DNA from: Mycobacterium sp. GA-1841
Lineage (GTDB): Bacteria > Actinomycetota > Actinomycetes > Mycobacteriales > Mycobacteriaceae
Reading direction: 5' to 3'
NCBI RefSeq assembly: GCF_001954135.1
Contig: NZ_MBEQ01000024.1
Coordinates: forward strand, 1 to 64,000
Length of the DNA: 64,000 nt
A model generated the notes under the pieces. The model had not been told where the DNA came from, searched no databases, and was given only the letters and a program-made list of their open reading frames with translations. Shown piece after piece: positions 9,790 to 19,786 of this stretch. How positions within the stretch are numbered: the stretch's first letter is position 1; each line of letters starts with the position of its first letter. Position numbers and translations under genes: made by a program.

Positions 9790-10764
9790 CTAGGCGCGGT
9801 GGCCAGACCGTTTGCGAGCCGCCAGACCCAGTGCGCCGATGACGGATCCGACGGCGACCCCGGCCACTGCCCGTTGCTTCGGTGACCGCAAACCGCCCTC
9901 GATCACCGCGGCATCCGTGGACGGCTCGAACAGATTGCCGTCGCCGGTCGGCACTCGTTCGGCCCGCCTGAAATACAACGTCATCAGGCGCAGCATCGCG
10001 CGTGATGTCATCGCCGGACTGATCGCGTGCATGCCGCGGGTCAGAACACTCGTCGCACCGACCATGGTGGTGGGCTTCGGTTTGTCGGTCAGTCGCACGA
10101 TGGCTGCCGCCACTCGCACCGGGCCGATGACCGGCGGAGGGGCGGTGATTCGGCGGCCGACATAGTTGGCCCCGTGCCGCAGGCCCGGAGTGTCGACGAA
10201 ACCGGGATAGACATCACAGATGTGGATATCCGGGTGGTCGGCGACCTCGGCCCGTACCGCTTCGGTGAAGCCGCGCAGGCCGAATTTGCTTGCGCTGTAA
10301 GCGACGGCGAATGGGGCGGCAGCGAAACCGCCGAGCGAAATCATGTTGACGAATGTGCCGTAGTGCTGTTTCAGAAAGATCGGTAGCACCGCGTGAGCGT
10401 CGTTCATGTGCCCGATCAGATTGGTACGCACCACCCGGTCGTGTGATTCCATCGGAGTGTCTTCGTATCGCCCGACGGCGCCCACTCCGGCATTGCTCAC
10501 CCAGACGTCGATACCGCCGAGTTCTGACATCGCTGCGTCGGCGAGAGCGCGAACCGAGTCGATGGCGGTCACGTCGGTGTGGACAGCGGTGGCGTCGCCT
10601 CCGGCGGCCTTACAGCGGTTCGCCACTGTCTGGAGCGCCTCGACATTGCGCGCGCCCAAGACCAGCCGGGCGCCGCGACCCGCGAAGCGTTCAGCGGTGG
10701 CCTGTCCGATTCCGCTCGAGGCACCGGTGATGACGACTCGCAGACGCTCATGATGGTTCGACAT
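9790..10764 (-). CDS. SDR family oxidoreductase with C-terminal membrane segment
   Basis: Classical short-chain dehydrogenase, 324 residues, with cofactor motif GASSGIGQ (about 14-21), NAG at about 91-93 and active-site YSASK (about 156-160). A hydrophobic segment near the end (AGVAVGSVIGALGLAARKR) suggests membrane attachment. The substrate is unknown. It lies downstream of the zinc alcohol dehydrogenase on the same strand, with 71 bases between, and converges on the OsmC gene with 13 bases between their ends. Confidence 0.85.
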   Translation of the reverse strand: MSNHHERLRVVITGASSGIGQATAERFAGRGARLVLGARNVEALQTVANRCKAAGGDATAVHTDVTAIDSVRALADAAMSELGGIDVWVSNAGVGAVGRYEDTPMESHDRVVRTNLIGHMNDAHAVLPIFLKQHYGTFVNMISLGGFAAAPFAVAYSASKFGLRGFTEAVRAEVADHPDIHICDVYPGFVDTPGLRHGANYVGRRITAPPPVIGPVRVAAAIVRLTDKPKPTTMVGATSVLTRGMHAISPAMTSRAMLRLMTLYFRRAERVPTGDGNLFEPSTDAAVIEGGLRSPKQRAVAGVAVGSVIGALGLAARKRSGHRA

Positions 10765-10835
10765 TCGAGGCGTCTACCCATTCGGTGCCCGGTTATGCGG
10801 GCCGTAGGCATCGATGCATCACACGGCGACGCGCG

Positions 10836-11870
10836 TCACGGCTCGATCAACACCTTGAGTGCCTCGCGATCGGCCATGGCGCGGTAACCGTCGGGCGTCT
10901 CGTCGAGTCCGATCGTGCGGTCGAAGACGCGCCCCGGTTCGATGGTGCCGTCGAGGACGTCGGGCATGAGTTCCTCGATGTAGGCGCGGGCAGGTGCGAC
11001 ACCGCCGGTGAGGGTGACATTGCGGAAGAAGGTGCCGAAACCCATTGGGACCTGGGTGTATTGGGACACTCCCAACCGGCTGACCCGTCCGCCGGCGCGG
11101 ACCGCGTCCAGCGCGGTGGCGAGCGACGACTCGGTCCCGACGCATTCGATCACCGCCGGCGTGCCGTCACCACCGGTCAGTTCTCGGATCTTCTCGACGG
11201 CTTCGTCACCGCGTTCGGCCACGACGTCGGTGGCGCCGAACTCACGCCCGAGGTCGGTCCGGGCGGTGTGGCGGCCGTTGAGGATGATCTGCTCGGCGCC
11301 CAACCGCTTGGCGGCCAGCACTGCGCACAACCCCACCGCGCCGTCACCGATCACGGTGACCGATGATCCGGGCCTGACGTGAGCGGTCACCACGCCGTGG
11401 TGGCCGGTGCAGAACACGTCGGACAGGGTCAGCAGTGAAGGCATGAGCGCCGAATCCGCCGCCACCGGCAGCTTGACGAGAGTGCCCTGAGCCTGCGGGA
11501 CGCGTACCGCCTCCCCCTGGCCTGCGTCGACGCCGGGCGCGCCCCACCCGCCGCCGTGCCGGCACGACGTCTGCAACCCCTCCTGACAGAAGTCGCAGGT
11601 GTTGTCGGCCCACACGAACGGCGCCACCACCAGATCGCCGCGTTCGAGTCCCGAGACGTCCGTGCCGACATCCTCGACGATGCCGATGAACTCGTGCCCC
11701 ATTCGTCGCCCGCGGTCGGTGTGAGGCATGGACTGGTACGGCCACAGATCACTGCCACAGATACATGCGCGCGTGACGCGCACGATGGCGTCCGTCGGTT
11801 CCTTCAAGGTCGCGTCGGGCACCTCTTCGACGCGTACGTCGCCGGCCTCGTACATCACGGTTGCTCGCAT
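10836..11870 (-). CDS. Zinc-dependent alcohol dehydrogenase family protein
   Basis: Medium-chain dehydrogenase/reductase of 344 residues. Catalytic zinc ligands are seen as Cys38 (ACICGSD) and His59-Glu60 (GHE). The structural zinc loop has cysteines at 92, 95 and 103, but the usual third of four cysteines is Gly98, so that site may be weak or lost. The nucleotide-binding motif is VIGDGAVGLCAV (about 173-184). It resembles the glutathione-independent formaldehyde/threonine dehydrogenase-like branch; the substrate is unknown. The SDR gene follows it on the same strand. Confidence 0.85.
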   Translation of the reverse strand: MRATVMYEAGDVRVEEVPDATLKEPTDAIVRVTRACICGSDLWPYQSMPHTDRGRRMGHEFIGIVEDVGTDVSGLERGDLVVAPFVWADNTCDFCQEGLQTSCRHGGGWGAPGVDAGQGEAVRVPQAQGTLVKLPVAADSALMPSLLTLSDVFCTGHHGVVTAHVRPGSSVTVIGDGAVGLCAVLAAKRLGAEQIILNGRHTARTDLGREFGATDVVAERGDEAVEKIRELTGGDGTPAVIECVGTESSLATALDAVRAGGRVSRLGVSQYTQVPMGFGTFFRNVTLTGGVAPARAYIEELMPDVLDGTIEPGRVFDRTIGLDETPDGYRAMADREALKVLIEP

Positions 11871-11921
11871 GCCGTTTCCTTCGCTCGTCCGTATGCCCGG
11901 TAGACCTCTTTAGGCCCTACG

Positions 11922-13367
11922 TCAAAAGTTTAGGCCCGAGAACATGATTCGCCCCGGGTCGTATTTCTGCCGGGTGGCCGCCAACCGAGCGAGGTTGGCG
12001 CCGAAGTACCGCGATGCAGGTTGACCGGCCTCGAGATAGTTCACGTAGCCGCCGACGGAATATGGTGCCACGGCTTGATGCGCGGTGTTGAGCCAGTTGG
12101 CCGCCGCTGCAGGGGAACCGGAAGTCTCCACATACCACTGGACCAGAGCAGACTGCCGCCGCCATGGAAAGGCAGAGTCCCCCGGCCCGACCGTGGCGAG
12201 AGCACCGTCGAGTGTATGCATGATCACCAACGGCCGGCCGGCTCCCGCGGGAAAAGCGTTGAATGCCGCGGCGATTCCCTGGGCAACGGCCGGCGTGATC
12301 GAACCGAACACGTCCGAGCCACCGACATAGCCGAGCGGTGACGGGTTGAGATTGTCGGCGGCCAGGAACTTCACCAGGTCCAGGTAGTTGAACGTGCGCC
12401 GCTCGGTCGAGGCGGGCTGCAGTCCCACGGCTTTGACGACGGCGGCTGCGACGCTGTCCCCGGCGCCCGCCGGGCAGGTGGCCAGGATGCGGCAGTGCGC
12501 GCCCGCCGGGTCGGTGATGGTGTCGGCCAGGGCCCAACTGCTGCGGTCGGCGGTGCGCAGCCAGTTCTGCCACCCGAGCAGCACCTGCGGGAACGCCTCC
12601 AGCGGGAAATGCGCGCCGACGACATCCACGTCGCCGATCGGGAAGGTGGCGAAGGTCAACGCCGTCGTCACCCCGAAGTTGCCGCCTCCTCCCCCGCGCA
12701 AGGCCCAGTACAGATCGGGATTCTCGTGGGCCGACGCCGTGAGGGCCCCGCCGCCGGGCAGCACCACCGTCGCCGACACCAGTTGGTCACACATCAAGCC
12801 CGCGTGCCGGGACTGGGCGCCCAACCCGCCGCCCAGCGCGTGCCCGGCCGCCCCGACCGTCGGACAGGTCCCGGTCGGGATTCCGCGACCGGCGGCGGCC
12901 AGCGCCTGGTGGATGGCATACAGATGCGTCGCCGGCGTCACCGTGACGTGGCCGGTGGACGCGTCGTACTCGATGTCGCCGGGCAGCTGGCGCAGGTCGA
13001 GGACCATCGTGCCGTTCGCGGTCGAGGCACCCACATACGAATGGCCGCCGCCGCGCGGGGCGACCTTGAGGTTGTGCGCGGCGGCAAAGGCCATCGCTTT
13101 CTGCACCTCCACCGCCGACGTCGGGGTGACGACGGCCGCCGGCGCCAGTCCGTTGAAGTTGGTGTTGAAAACGCTCTTGGCCGAATCGAACTGGTTGCCG
13201 TTGTCCGGCAGGAGCACCTGTCCCCTGATGGCTGCCGACAGCTCGCCCCACCCGGACGTGGCGGGTTCGGCGCCGGCGCGGTTGGTGCCGAGGACGATCC
13301 CGGCGGCCAGCGCCCCGACCGCACCGCGCAAAAACGTCTGACGCGAGACCCCGCGCGGTTCCGTCAT
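11922..13367 (-). CDS. Exported berberine-bridge-type FAD-linked oxidase
   Basis: A 481-residue FAD-binding PCMH oxidoreductase with a C-terminal BBE segment (YVNYLEAG...RLAATRQKYDPGRIM). His109 in RGGGHSY and Cys168 in GTCPTVG sit where this family makes two covalent bonds to FAD. The N-terminus (MTEPRGVSRQTFLRGAVGALAAGIVLG) is a Tat-like leader, but the twin arginine reads Arg-Gln. ATG 13367 is chosen because it starts this leader; the frame is open to 13457. The substrate is unknown; relatives oxidise alcohols, sugars or alkaloids. It stands alone upstream of the alcohol dehydrogenase on the same strand. Confidence 0.85.
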   Translation of the reverse strand: MTEPRGVSRQTFLRGAVGALAAGIVLGTNRAGAEPATSGWGELSAAIRGQVLLPDNGNQFDSAKSVFNTNFNGLAPAAVVTPTSAVEVQKAMAFAAAHNLKVAPRGGGHSYVGASTANGTMVLDLRQLPGDIEYDASTGHVTVTPATHLYAIHQALAAAGRGIPTGTCPTVGAAGHALGGGLGAQSRHAGLMCDQLVSATVVLPGGGALTASAHENPDLYWALRGGGGGNFGVTTALTFATFPIGDVDVVGAHFPLEAFPQVLLGWQNWLRTADRSSWALADTITDPAGAHCRILATCPAGAGDSVAAAVVKAVGLQPASTERRTFNYLDLVKFLAADNLNPSPLGYVGGSDVFGSITPAVAQGIAAAFNAFPAGAGRPLVIMHTLDGALATVGPGDSAFPWRRQSALVQWYVETSGSPAAAANWLNTAHQAVAPYSVGGYVNYLEAGQPASRYFGANLARLAATRQKYDPGRIMFSGLNF

Positions 13368-13613
13368 GTCCGAAATTGTGGGCGACCGGATCGGTCGACC
13401 CGCGGCGCCTGACGACGTGTCGCGGTATCGGTCGGGTATCGAATCTGCACCATGCAAGTGATCTTGACCCTGTTGACCTGCGAGAAAAACATCTGCACAC
13501 CTATTGACACGCTTCTCGCCCCGGATTCAGAATTGGGCACTGCTGTTAGCTACATCACACTTGCTCTCCGGCTGCCAGTGGTCTAGGCGAACGACTTCCA
13601 CTGCGAGGAGACC

Positions 13614-15035
13614 GTGAGTTCGACACGTGTACACCTGATCGCGGGTGCGTGCTTGCTGTCAGCCGGACTCGTGGTGAGTACTGCCACTGACATGGCGCCT
13701 TTGGCGCGTGCGGACGGTGAATCTACGTCAGGTTCGAGTCAGAGCAGCGGCAGTTCGGGCAGCGAGAACAGCACCACAAACACCAACAGCACGAACGCCA
13801 ACAGCACGAACAGCACTGCGACGACGTCGTCCGAGAGTTCCACCACGGTCACCACCACGCAGCACACAACGACGACGACGAGCATCTCCAGTACCGGCAG
13901 TACCGGCAGTGCTGTCGGCGGGAACGACCGGCCCCGTTCGACCGTGTCCGCTCAAACGAACACCGGGGTCAGCGGCGGAAACACGTCGAGCACTTCCGAT
14001 GGGCCGAGCGCCACCAAATCGGCATCGTCGCAGGCGACAGAGTTGTCCAGCGGCACCGGCGGTACGAGTACGCCGATTCCGACAACCTTGAATCTCGACT
14101 CTCTCGCCGATCTCCCGACGCCCGTCGCTCCCAAGACCGCCTCGTCTGACAGCGCCTCCTCAGCCAGCGAGGGAAGCTCCAGCGGCTCGAGCACCGTCGA
14201 ATCGTCATCGCCCACGGCTCCAGCGTCATCGGCCGCATCATCACCGCAGTCGGCCACCCAGAACACGGCCGAACCGGCATCGCACGCTGACACCATGTCG
14301 AGCTCGGCGGCGAGCCCTGACGCCGCGGCCCCGGCAGCTGAAGCAGAGCCGACCGCAACCTCGAATGCGGCGACAGAACAGCCGGTCACGCCGGCCGCGA
14401 CACCGGAGATCGGACAGGCCATCGTCGAGTTCCTGCGGATGCTGGCGACGACGACTGTCGATGTCGTCATCCAACTGGCGACTGAGATCCGCTCCATGTT
14501 CACCTTCCCGTGGGCCGCCGGAGCCGTCAGCGCCGTGGAGTCCCTGAGTACGCTTCCGTACCACTCGATCGTCACCCTGCTGCAGAAGATCAAGTCCCGT
14601 TCGCCGTTACCGGCGGTTGGCTCGCCGATTGCCGCCGATGCCCTGCGGTTCAATTTCAGCCTCGACGAGATCGTGTCGTTGAGCTCGATGTTGCAGCCCG
14701 CCGCCTCGGTGCTCGCTGACACGACGCACCCCGACACCACGAAGACCACGCCGATCGAGAAAGCGGTCACCGCCCTTGTCGCGATGTCCCTGTGGGCGCT
14801 GATCTCGACCGCGTTGCCGGGGCTCGGCGGCCTGTTCGCCGCGGGTGTCACTGGTGTGCGGATCGGTTACCGCCAGGCGAAGTGGGGAATTACGTTGCGC
14901 ACAACGGAATTGGCGCGCTTTGCTCGGCCCGGACCGATCGGGGTGGTGCGGGCGGGCTCGCTCGTTGCCGTGCATTCGCGCACTGGCCGTGCCGCCAACT
15001 CGGTCCGGCACGAACGGCCACGACTCGTCGCGTGA
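13614..15035 (+). CDS. Exported Ser/Thr-rich low-complexity protein with C-terminal membrane anchor
   Basis: A 473-residue protein starting at GTG 13614 with GAGGAG three bases upstream. An N-terminal signal peptide (about 1-33, ending near ARADG) is followed by about 220 residues dominated by Ser, Thr, Asn, Gly and Ala. A more ordered helical part (about 265-375) comes next, then a hydrophobic segment ALVAMSLWALISTALPGLGG and a conserved-looking GVRIGYRQAKWG tail ending in basic residues. From memory, similar tails occur in other mycobacterial exported proteins (not verified). The low-complexity part could be an O-glycosylated cell-wall stalk. No catalytic domain is recognised. Confidence 0.75.
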   Translation: MSSTRVHLIAGACLLSAGLVVSTATDMAPLARADGESTSGSSQSSGSSGSENSTTNTNSTNANSTNSTATTSSESSTTVTTTQHTTTTTSISSTGSTGSAVGGNDRPRSTVSAQTNTGVSGGNTSSTSDGPSATKSASSQATELSSGTGGTSTPIPTTLNLDSLADLPTPVAPKTASSDSASSASEGSSSGSSTVESSSPTAPASSAASSPQSATQNTAEPASHADTMSSSAASPDAAAPAAEAEPTATSNAATEQPVTPAATPEIGQAIVEFLRMLATTTVDVVIQLATEIRSMFTFPWAAGAVSAVESLSTLPYHSIVTLLQKIKSRSPLPAVGSPIAADALRFNFSLDEIVSLSSMLQPAASVLADTTHPDTTKTTPIEKAVTALVAMSLWALISTALPGLGGLFAAGVTGVRIGYRQAKWGITLRTTELARFARPGPIGVVRAGSLVAVHSRTGRAANSVRHERPRLVA

Positions 15036-15123
15036 GACGGTCGGTAACTCCCGCGGCGCAAAATCCGACATACAGTTCGTGATCGACCTGAAGGGCCACC
15101 GCATCTGCAGGAGGGACACCGCG

Positions 15124-15663
15124 ATGCCGAACGACCGCCGCTGGGCGATGGCCGTTCTCCGTGTCGGTGCCGGCGCGGCGCTGCTTCCCGTTGCCGCCGT
15201 GCTGAGCAGCGCGCCGGCGCATTCGACTCCCCTGCCCGGTTTCTGTGCGCCGGCCGACGTCGTCGACGACGTCTGCACAGCGCGGCTCGCATCGGTCACG
15301 GCTGATGTGGTCGATGGCACGATCACCGGGTCGCCGGTGGCGGGCGGGCCCGCGATCACCCTGGCCGGGCAAGCGGACGCCTATCTGAAATCCGAGGGAT
15401 TCGGCGGCACTGCGCCGGATCCGGTCCAGCAGTGGAACGAATCGATCGACAGGGTTGCCAACCTCGACACCTCGCCGTCGGCCCCCAACTGGTACGGCAA
15501 TGCCAAGGCTCGGGTGTTCCTGCCCAGAACTCTCAATGACCTGGCCACCAAGTTTCCTCCCGGCACTCTGGTCGTCCGCTTCACCGTTGACGAGGCCCGA
15601 CCGGACGCGTTCCGGTTGGTGTCGATTCAGCCGACGGCTCAGCTTGGCGCGGCCGCCGGCTGA
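15124..15663 (+). CDS. Exported hypothetical protein
   Basis: A 179-residue protein starting at ATG 15124 with a strong site AGGAGGG at 15109-15115. A signal peptide (about 1-34, VLRVGAGAALLPVAAVLSSAPAHS) precedes a mature domain with a cysteine pair at 41 and 51 that could form a disulphide. The rest is a soluble alpha/beta mix without a motif I recognise. It follows the Ser/Thr-rich exported protein by 88 bases, and the two may be co-transcribed. The function is unknown. Confidence 0.7.
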   Translation: MPNDRRWAMAVLRVGAGAALLPVAAVLSSAPAHSTPLPGFCAPADVVDDVCTARLASVTADVVDGTITGSPVAGGPAITLAGQADAYLKSEGFGGTAPDPVQQWNESIDRVANLDTSPSAPNWYGNAKARVFLPRTLNDLATKFPPGTLVVRFTVDEARPDAFRLVSIQPTAQLGAAAG

Positions 15664-15690
15664 CCAGGCGAGCCCGAAACCACCGCGCCG

Positions 15691-15727
15691 AAACAAAACA
15701 CCCCCGGCCTGGTGGGCCGGGGGTGTT
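15691..15727 (-). terminator. Intrinsic terminator downstream of groEL1
   Basis: A perfect 13-bp stem (15697-15709 with 15715-15727) closes a 5-base loop. On the minus strand the stem ends in TGTT and runs into TTGTTT, a T-rich tract, so it fits termination of groES-groEL1. It also lies after the convergent exported-protein gene and may stop both. Confidence 0.8.
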
Positions 15728-15747
15728 CTCGTGTGAGCTGGCTACTT

Positions 15748-17382
<1,635 letters not shown>

Positions 17383-17463
17383 CTACCTATCGAGGCATCA
17401 ACGCATACCGCCCCGGAAACCACCCGTGCGGACACGGGGATCTCCGGGGCGGGACACAGGTGC

Positions 17464-17763
17464 TTACTTAGCGACGACAGCCAGCACGTCGCGGGCCGAC
17501 AGGATCAGGTACTCCTCGCCGTTGTACTTGATCTCGGTGCCGCCGTACTTGCTGTAGATGACGGTGTCGCCCTCGGCAACGTCCAGGGGGATCCGCTTCT
17601 CGCCATCCTCATCCCAGCGGCCGGGGCCAACTGCGACGACGGTGCCTTCCTGCGGCTTTTCCTTGGCGGTGTCCGGGATGACCAGACCGGAAGCGGTCGT
17701 GGTCTCGGCCGCATTGGCCTGAACGAGGATCTTGTCCTCGAGTGGCTTGATGTTGACTGCCAC
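17464..17763 (-). CDS. groES: Co-chaperonin GroES
   Basis: Ten-kilodalton co-chaperonin of 99 residues that caps the GroEL ring. The sequence ([22 protein letters not shown] through [13 protein letters not shown]) is nearly identical to mycobacterial GroES as I recall it, including the mobile loop around [16 protein letters not shown]. The start is GTG 17763, with GGAGGG at 17772-17777 eight bases upstream; the open frame to 17895 is a chance extension. Transcription is expected from a CIRCE-overlapped promoter about 130 bases upstream. Confidence 0.97.
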   Translation of the reverse strand: MAVNIKPLEDKILVQANAAETTTASGLVIPDTAKEKPQEGTVVAVGPGRWDEDGEKRIPLDVAEGDTVIYSKYGGTEIKYNGEEYLILSARDVLAVVAK

Positions 17764-17895
17764 GATGGAAGCCCTCCACTTGTTTGGGTGTGGATCCGGG
17801 GGGATCCCCAGATGCCGGTTACCAGGTGTTCGGCATGCGTCCGTCCCCTCGCTCCGTCGTCGCGGGTGCCGGCGCTGGGGTTGGCCGCGTGCCAC

Positions 17896-17929
17896 CTAGC
17901 ACTCTATACATGCGAGTGCTAGCACTCAA
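17896..17929 (-). promoter_or_regulatory. CIRCE operator (HrcA) over the groES promoter
   Basis: A perfect 9-9-9 inverted repeat CTAGCACTC-N9-GAGTGCTAG at 17896-17922 matches the CIRCE element bound by the heat-shock repressor HrcA. A third half-site CACTC follows at 17923-17927, so GAGTGCTAGCACTC forms an overlapping palindrome. On the minus strand TTGAGT (17924-17929), a 17-base spacer and TAGAGT (17901-17906) form a promoter inside the operator. Confidence 0.9.
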
Positions 17930-17945
17930 GGGTGGCATCTGGTTA

Positions 17946-17990
17946 TTGCGCCGCTACACGATCCGGGGCTATCATCGAACGTATGTTCGA
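17946..17990 (+). promoter_or_regulatory. LexA (SOS) box over a leaderless promoter
   Basis: TCGAAC-GTAT-GTTCGA at 17975-17990 is a perfect copy of the mycobacterial SOS box TCGAAC-N4-GTTCGA. It overlaps the end of the -10 (TATCAT, 17970-17975) and the ATG at 17983. A -35 candidate TTGCGC sits at 17946-17951 with an 18-base spacer. The -10 to ATG distance of 7 bases implies a leaderless mRNA repressed by LexA. Confidence 0.85.
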
Positions 17991-19275
17991 AGCGTGCTTC
18001 GCGATCGATCCCGACGCCACCGAAGAGGCGTTGGCCGATCAGCTCGCCGCGATGCACCGCGCCACCTCAAGCATCGCGGCCCGGCAGGCCCGGGTGACGG
18101 CAATGCTCAACGCCAAGCGTCGTGCACGTGAGGCCGCCGACGGCGTCCCGGCGGCGCAGCGCGGCCGAGGCCTGGCTTCTGAGGTCGGCCTGGCCCGCAA
18201 GGCCTCGCCGTGGCATGGGGCCAAGTATCTGAAGATGTCCCGAATCCTCGTCGACGACATGCCCCACACCCTGGCGGCGCTGGAGTCCGGCGTCCTTACC
18301 GAGGCGCGGGCGATGATCATCACCGAACATGCCGACTGCCTGTCACCAGCAGATCGTCGGGCGATGGACGTCGAACTGTGCGCCGACCCGGCAAAGCTGG
18401 ATGGGCTCGGGAATGCGAAGGTCGCTGCTGAAGCCGGTCGGGTCGCCTTCCGGCTCGACCACGACGCCGTCATGGACCGCATCAGCCGTCATCAGTCCGA
18501 CCGCACGGTCACACTGCGTCCCGCTCCGCACGGCATGGCGTACGTGACTGCCCTGCTGACGGCCGCCGAAGGCCGCGCGGCCTACGAGGCACTGCAAGTG
18601 GAGGCGGCCGCGGCCGCCGCGGCGACGGTTGCCGCCGGAAAGGGATGCGAGGGCCGGGGTCAGTTGATGGCCGACGCCTTCTATCGGCGCGTCACCGGCC
18701 GTGAGGTCGGCGCCGCGGTCTCGGTGAACCTCAATCTGGTGGTGTCGGACGAGAGCTTGCTGGCCCAGGGAGACGAACCCGCGATTCTCGACGGATACGG
18801 CCCGATCCCGGCGGAGGTGGCCCGGCGGATGACCTGGGCCGCCGTGCTCGATCCCCAGGCCGAGGCCGCGGTTCGCCGCCTGTACGCCAATCCCCGCACC
18901 GGCAACCTGGTGGCCATGGACTCAAAGGCCCGCACGTTCCCCAAGGGTCTGCGCTGGCTCATCAAAATGCGTGACCAGACGTGCCGCACTCCCTACTGCG
19001 ACGCCCCGATACGGCACATCGACCACATCACCCGGCACGCCGATGGTGGCGCGACGTGCGTCGGTAACGGGGAAGGACTCTGCGAGAGATGCAATTACGC
19101 CAAGGAATCCCCGGACTGGCAGACCACGACCGTCTATGACCGATACGGCCGGCACACCACCGAGGTCACCACACCGACCGGCCGGACCTATCGAAGTAGC
19201 GCCCCGCCGCTGCCGACCGGGGCCCGGGTGTTGACCAGCGACATCCACGTCGTGAGGCTGCACGCTGCCGCGTAG
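17983..19275 (+). CDS. DUF222/13E12-repeat HNH endonuclease-like protein
   Basis: A 430-residue protein with an N-terminal DUF222 region (helical, about 1-290) and a C-terminal HNH nuclease domain. The HNH motif is seen as DQTCRTPYCDAPIRHIDHITRHADGG followed by LCERCNYAKESPDW, with zinc-type cysteine pairs and the catalytic His. This is the 13E12 repeat family, whose members in M. tuberculosis include LexA-controlled genes. ATG 17983 (MFEACFAIDPD) is chosen because it follows a leaderless-type promoter inside a LexA box. It is divergent from groES. It may act on damaged or mobile DNA; the biochemical role is not established. Confidence 0.88.
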   Translation: MFEACFAIDPDATEEALADQLAAMHRATSSIAARQARVTAMLNAKRRAREAADGVPAAQRGRGLASEVGLARKASPWHGAKYLKMSRILVDDMPHTLAALESGVLTEARAMIITEHADCLSPADRRAMDVELCADPAKLDGLGNAKVAAEAGRVAFRLDHDAVMDRISRHQSDRTVTLRPAPHGMAYVTALLTAAEGRAAYEALQVEAAAAAAATVAAGKGCEGRGQLMADAFYRRVTGREVGAAVSVNLNLVVSDESLLAQGDEPAILDGYGPIPAEVARRMTWAAVLDPQAEAAVRRLYANPRTGNLVAMDSKARTFPKGLRWLIKMRDQTCRTPYCDAPIRHIDHITRHADGGATCVGNGEGLCERCNYAKESPDWQTTTVYDRYGRHTTEVTTPTGRTYRSSAPPLPTGARVLTSDIHVVRLHAAA

Positions 19276-19321
19276 CGGATCGCCATCCCGACTTTTCCCA
19301 ACGCCTTTTCGTAACGCTTCC

Positions 19322-19786
19322 CTATAGCGCGATGTTCAAATGCTCGGACACGTCCCCGACCATCTCCACATCGACCCTGCGCTCGGTGAAGTACCAGCCC
19401 TGTTCGTCACGCGCGAAGGAATCGGCGTAACGGCCGACGACGATGGGCTGCAGTGGCACATTCTCGGTGTTCTGCACCACACAGAATGTCGAACGCGCGC
19501 GGGCCACGGCACCATCGACGTCGACGTCGATGATCGGGTTGAGCACCAAGTGGCGGGTCCGGGTGCGGTTGCCGTGTTCGGGATACCGGCGGGTGGTCGC
19601 GGCGAACAAGTCGGCGATGCCCGACGCGCCGGCCACCTCCATGAATGTGCCTCGACCGAGCAACTCCCCCACCCCGTCGAAGTCACCGGCGTCGATCAGC
19701 TCGGCATAGCGATACAGCAGCTCGGTGATCTCCAGCTTGGCGGCCAGCTTGTCGGCCAGCTTTTCGGCCGGCGAGCTCACGCTCAC
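19322..19786 (-). CDS. SnoaL-like (NTF2 fold) protein
   Basis: A 154-residue single-domain protein of the SnoaL_4/NTF2-like fold, with the typical opening helix [24 protein letters not shown] and conserved THR-like strand [14 protein letters not shown]. Such proteins act as small isomerases or hydratases on aromatic or steroid substrates or bind ligands without catalysis. It starts at GTG 19786, overlapping the tsaD stop as GTGA, so it is the last gene of the alr-tsa operon. I do not recall it in this position in M. tuberculosis; it may be an acquired member. Confidence 0.8.
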   Translation of the reverse strand: MSVSSPAEKLADKLAAKLEITELLYRYAELIDAGDFDGVGELLGRGTFMEVAGASGIADLFAATTRRYPEHGNRTRTRHLVLNPIIDVDVDGAVARARSTFCVVQNTENVPLQPIVVGRYADSFARDEQGWYFTERRVDVEMVGDVSEHLNIAL

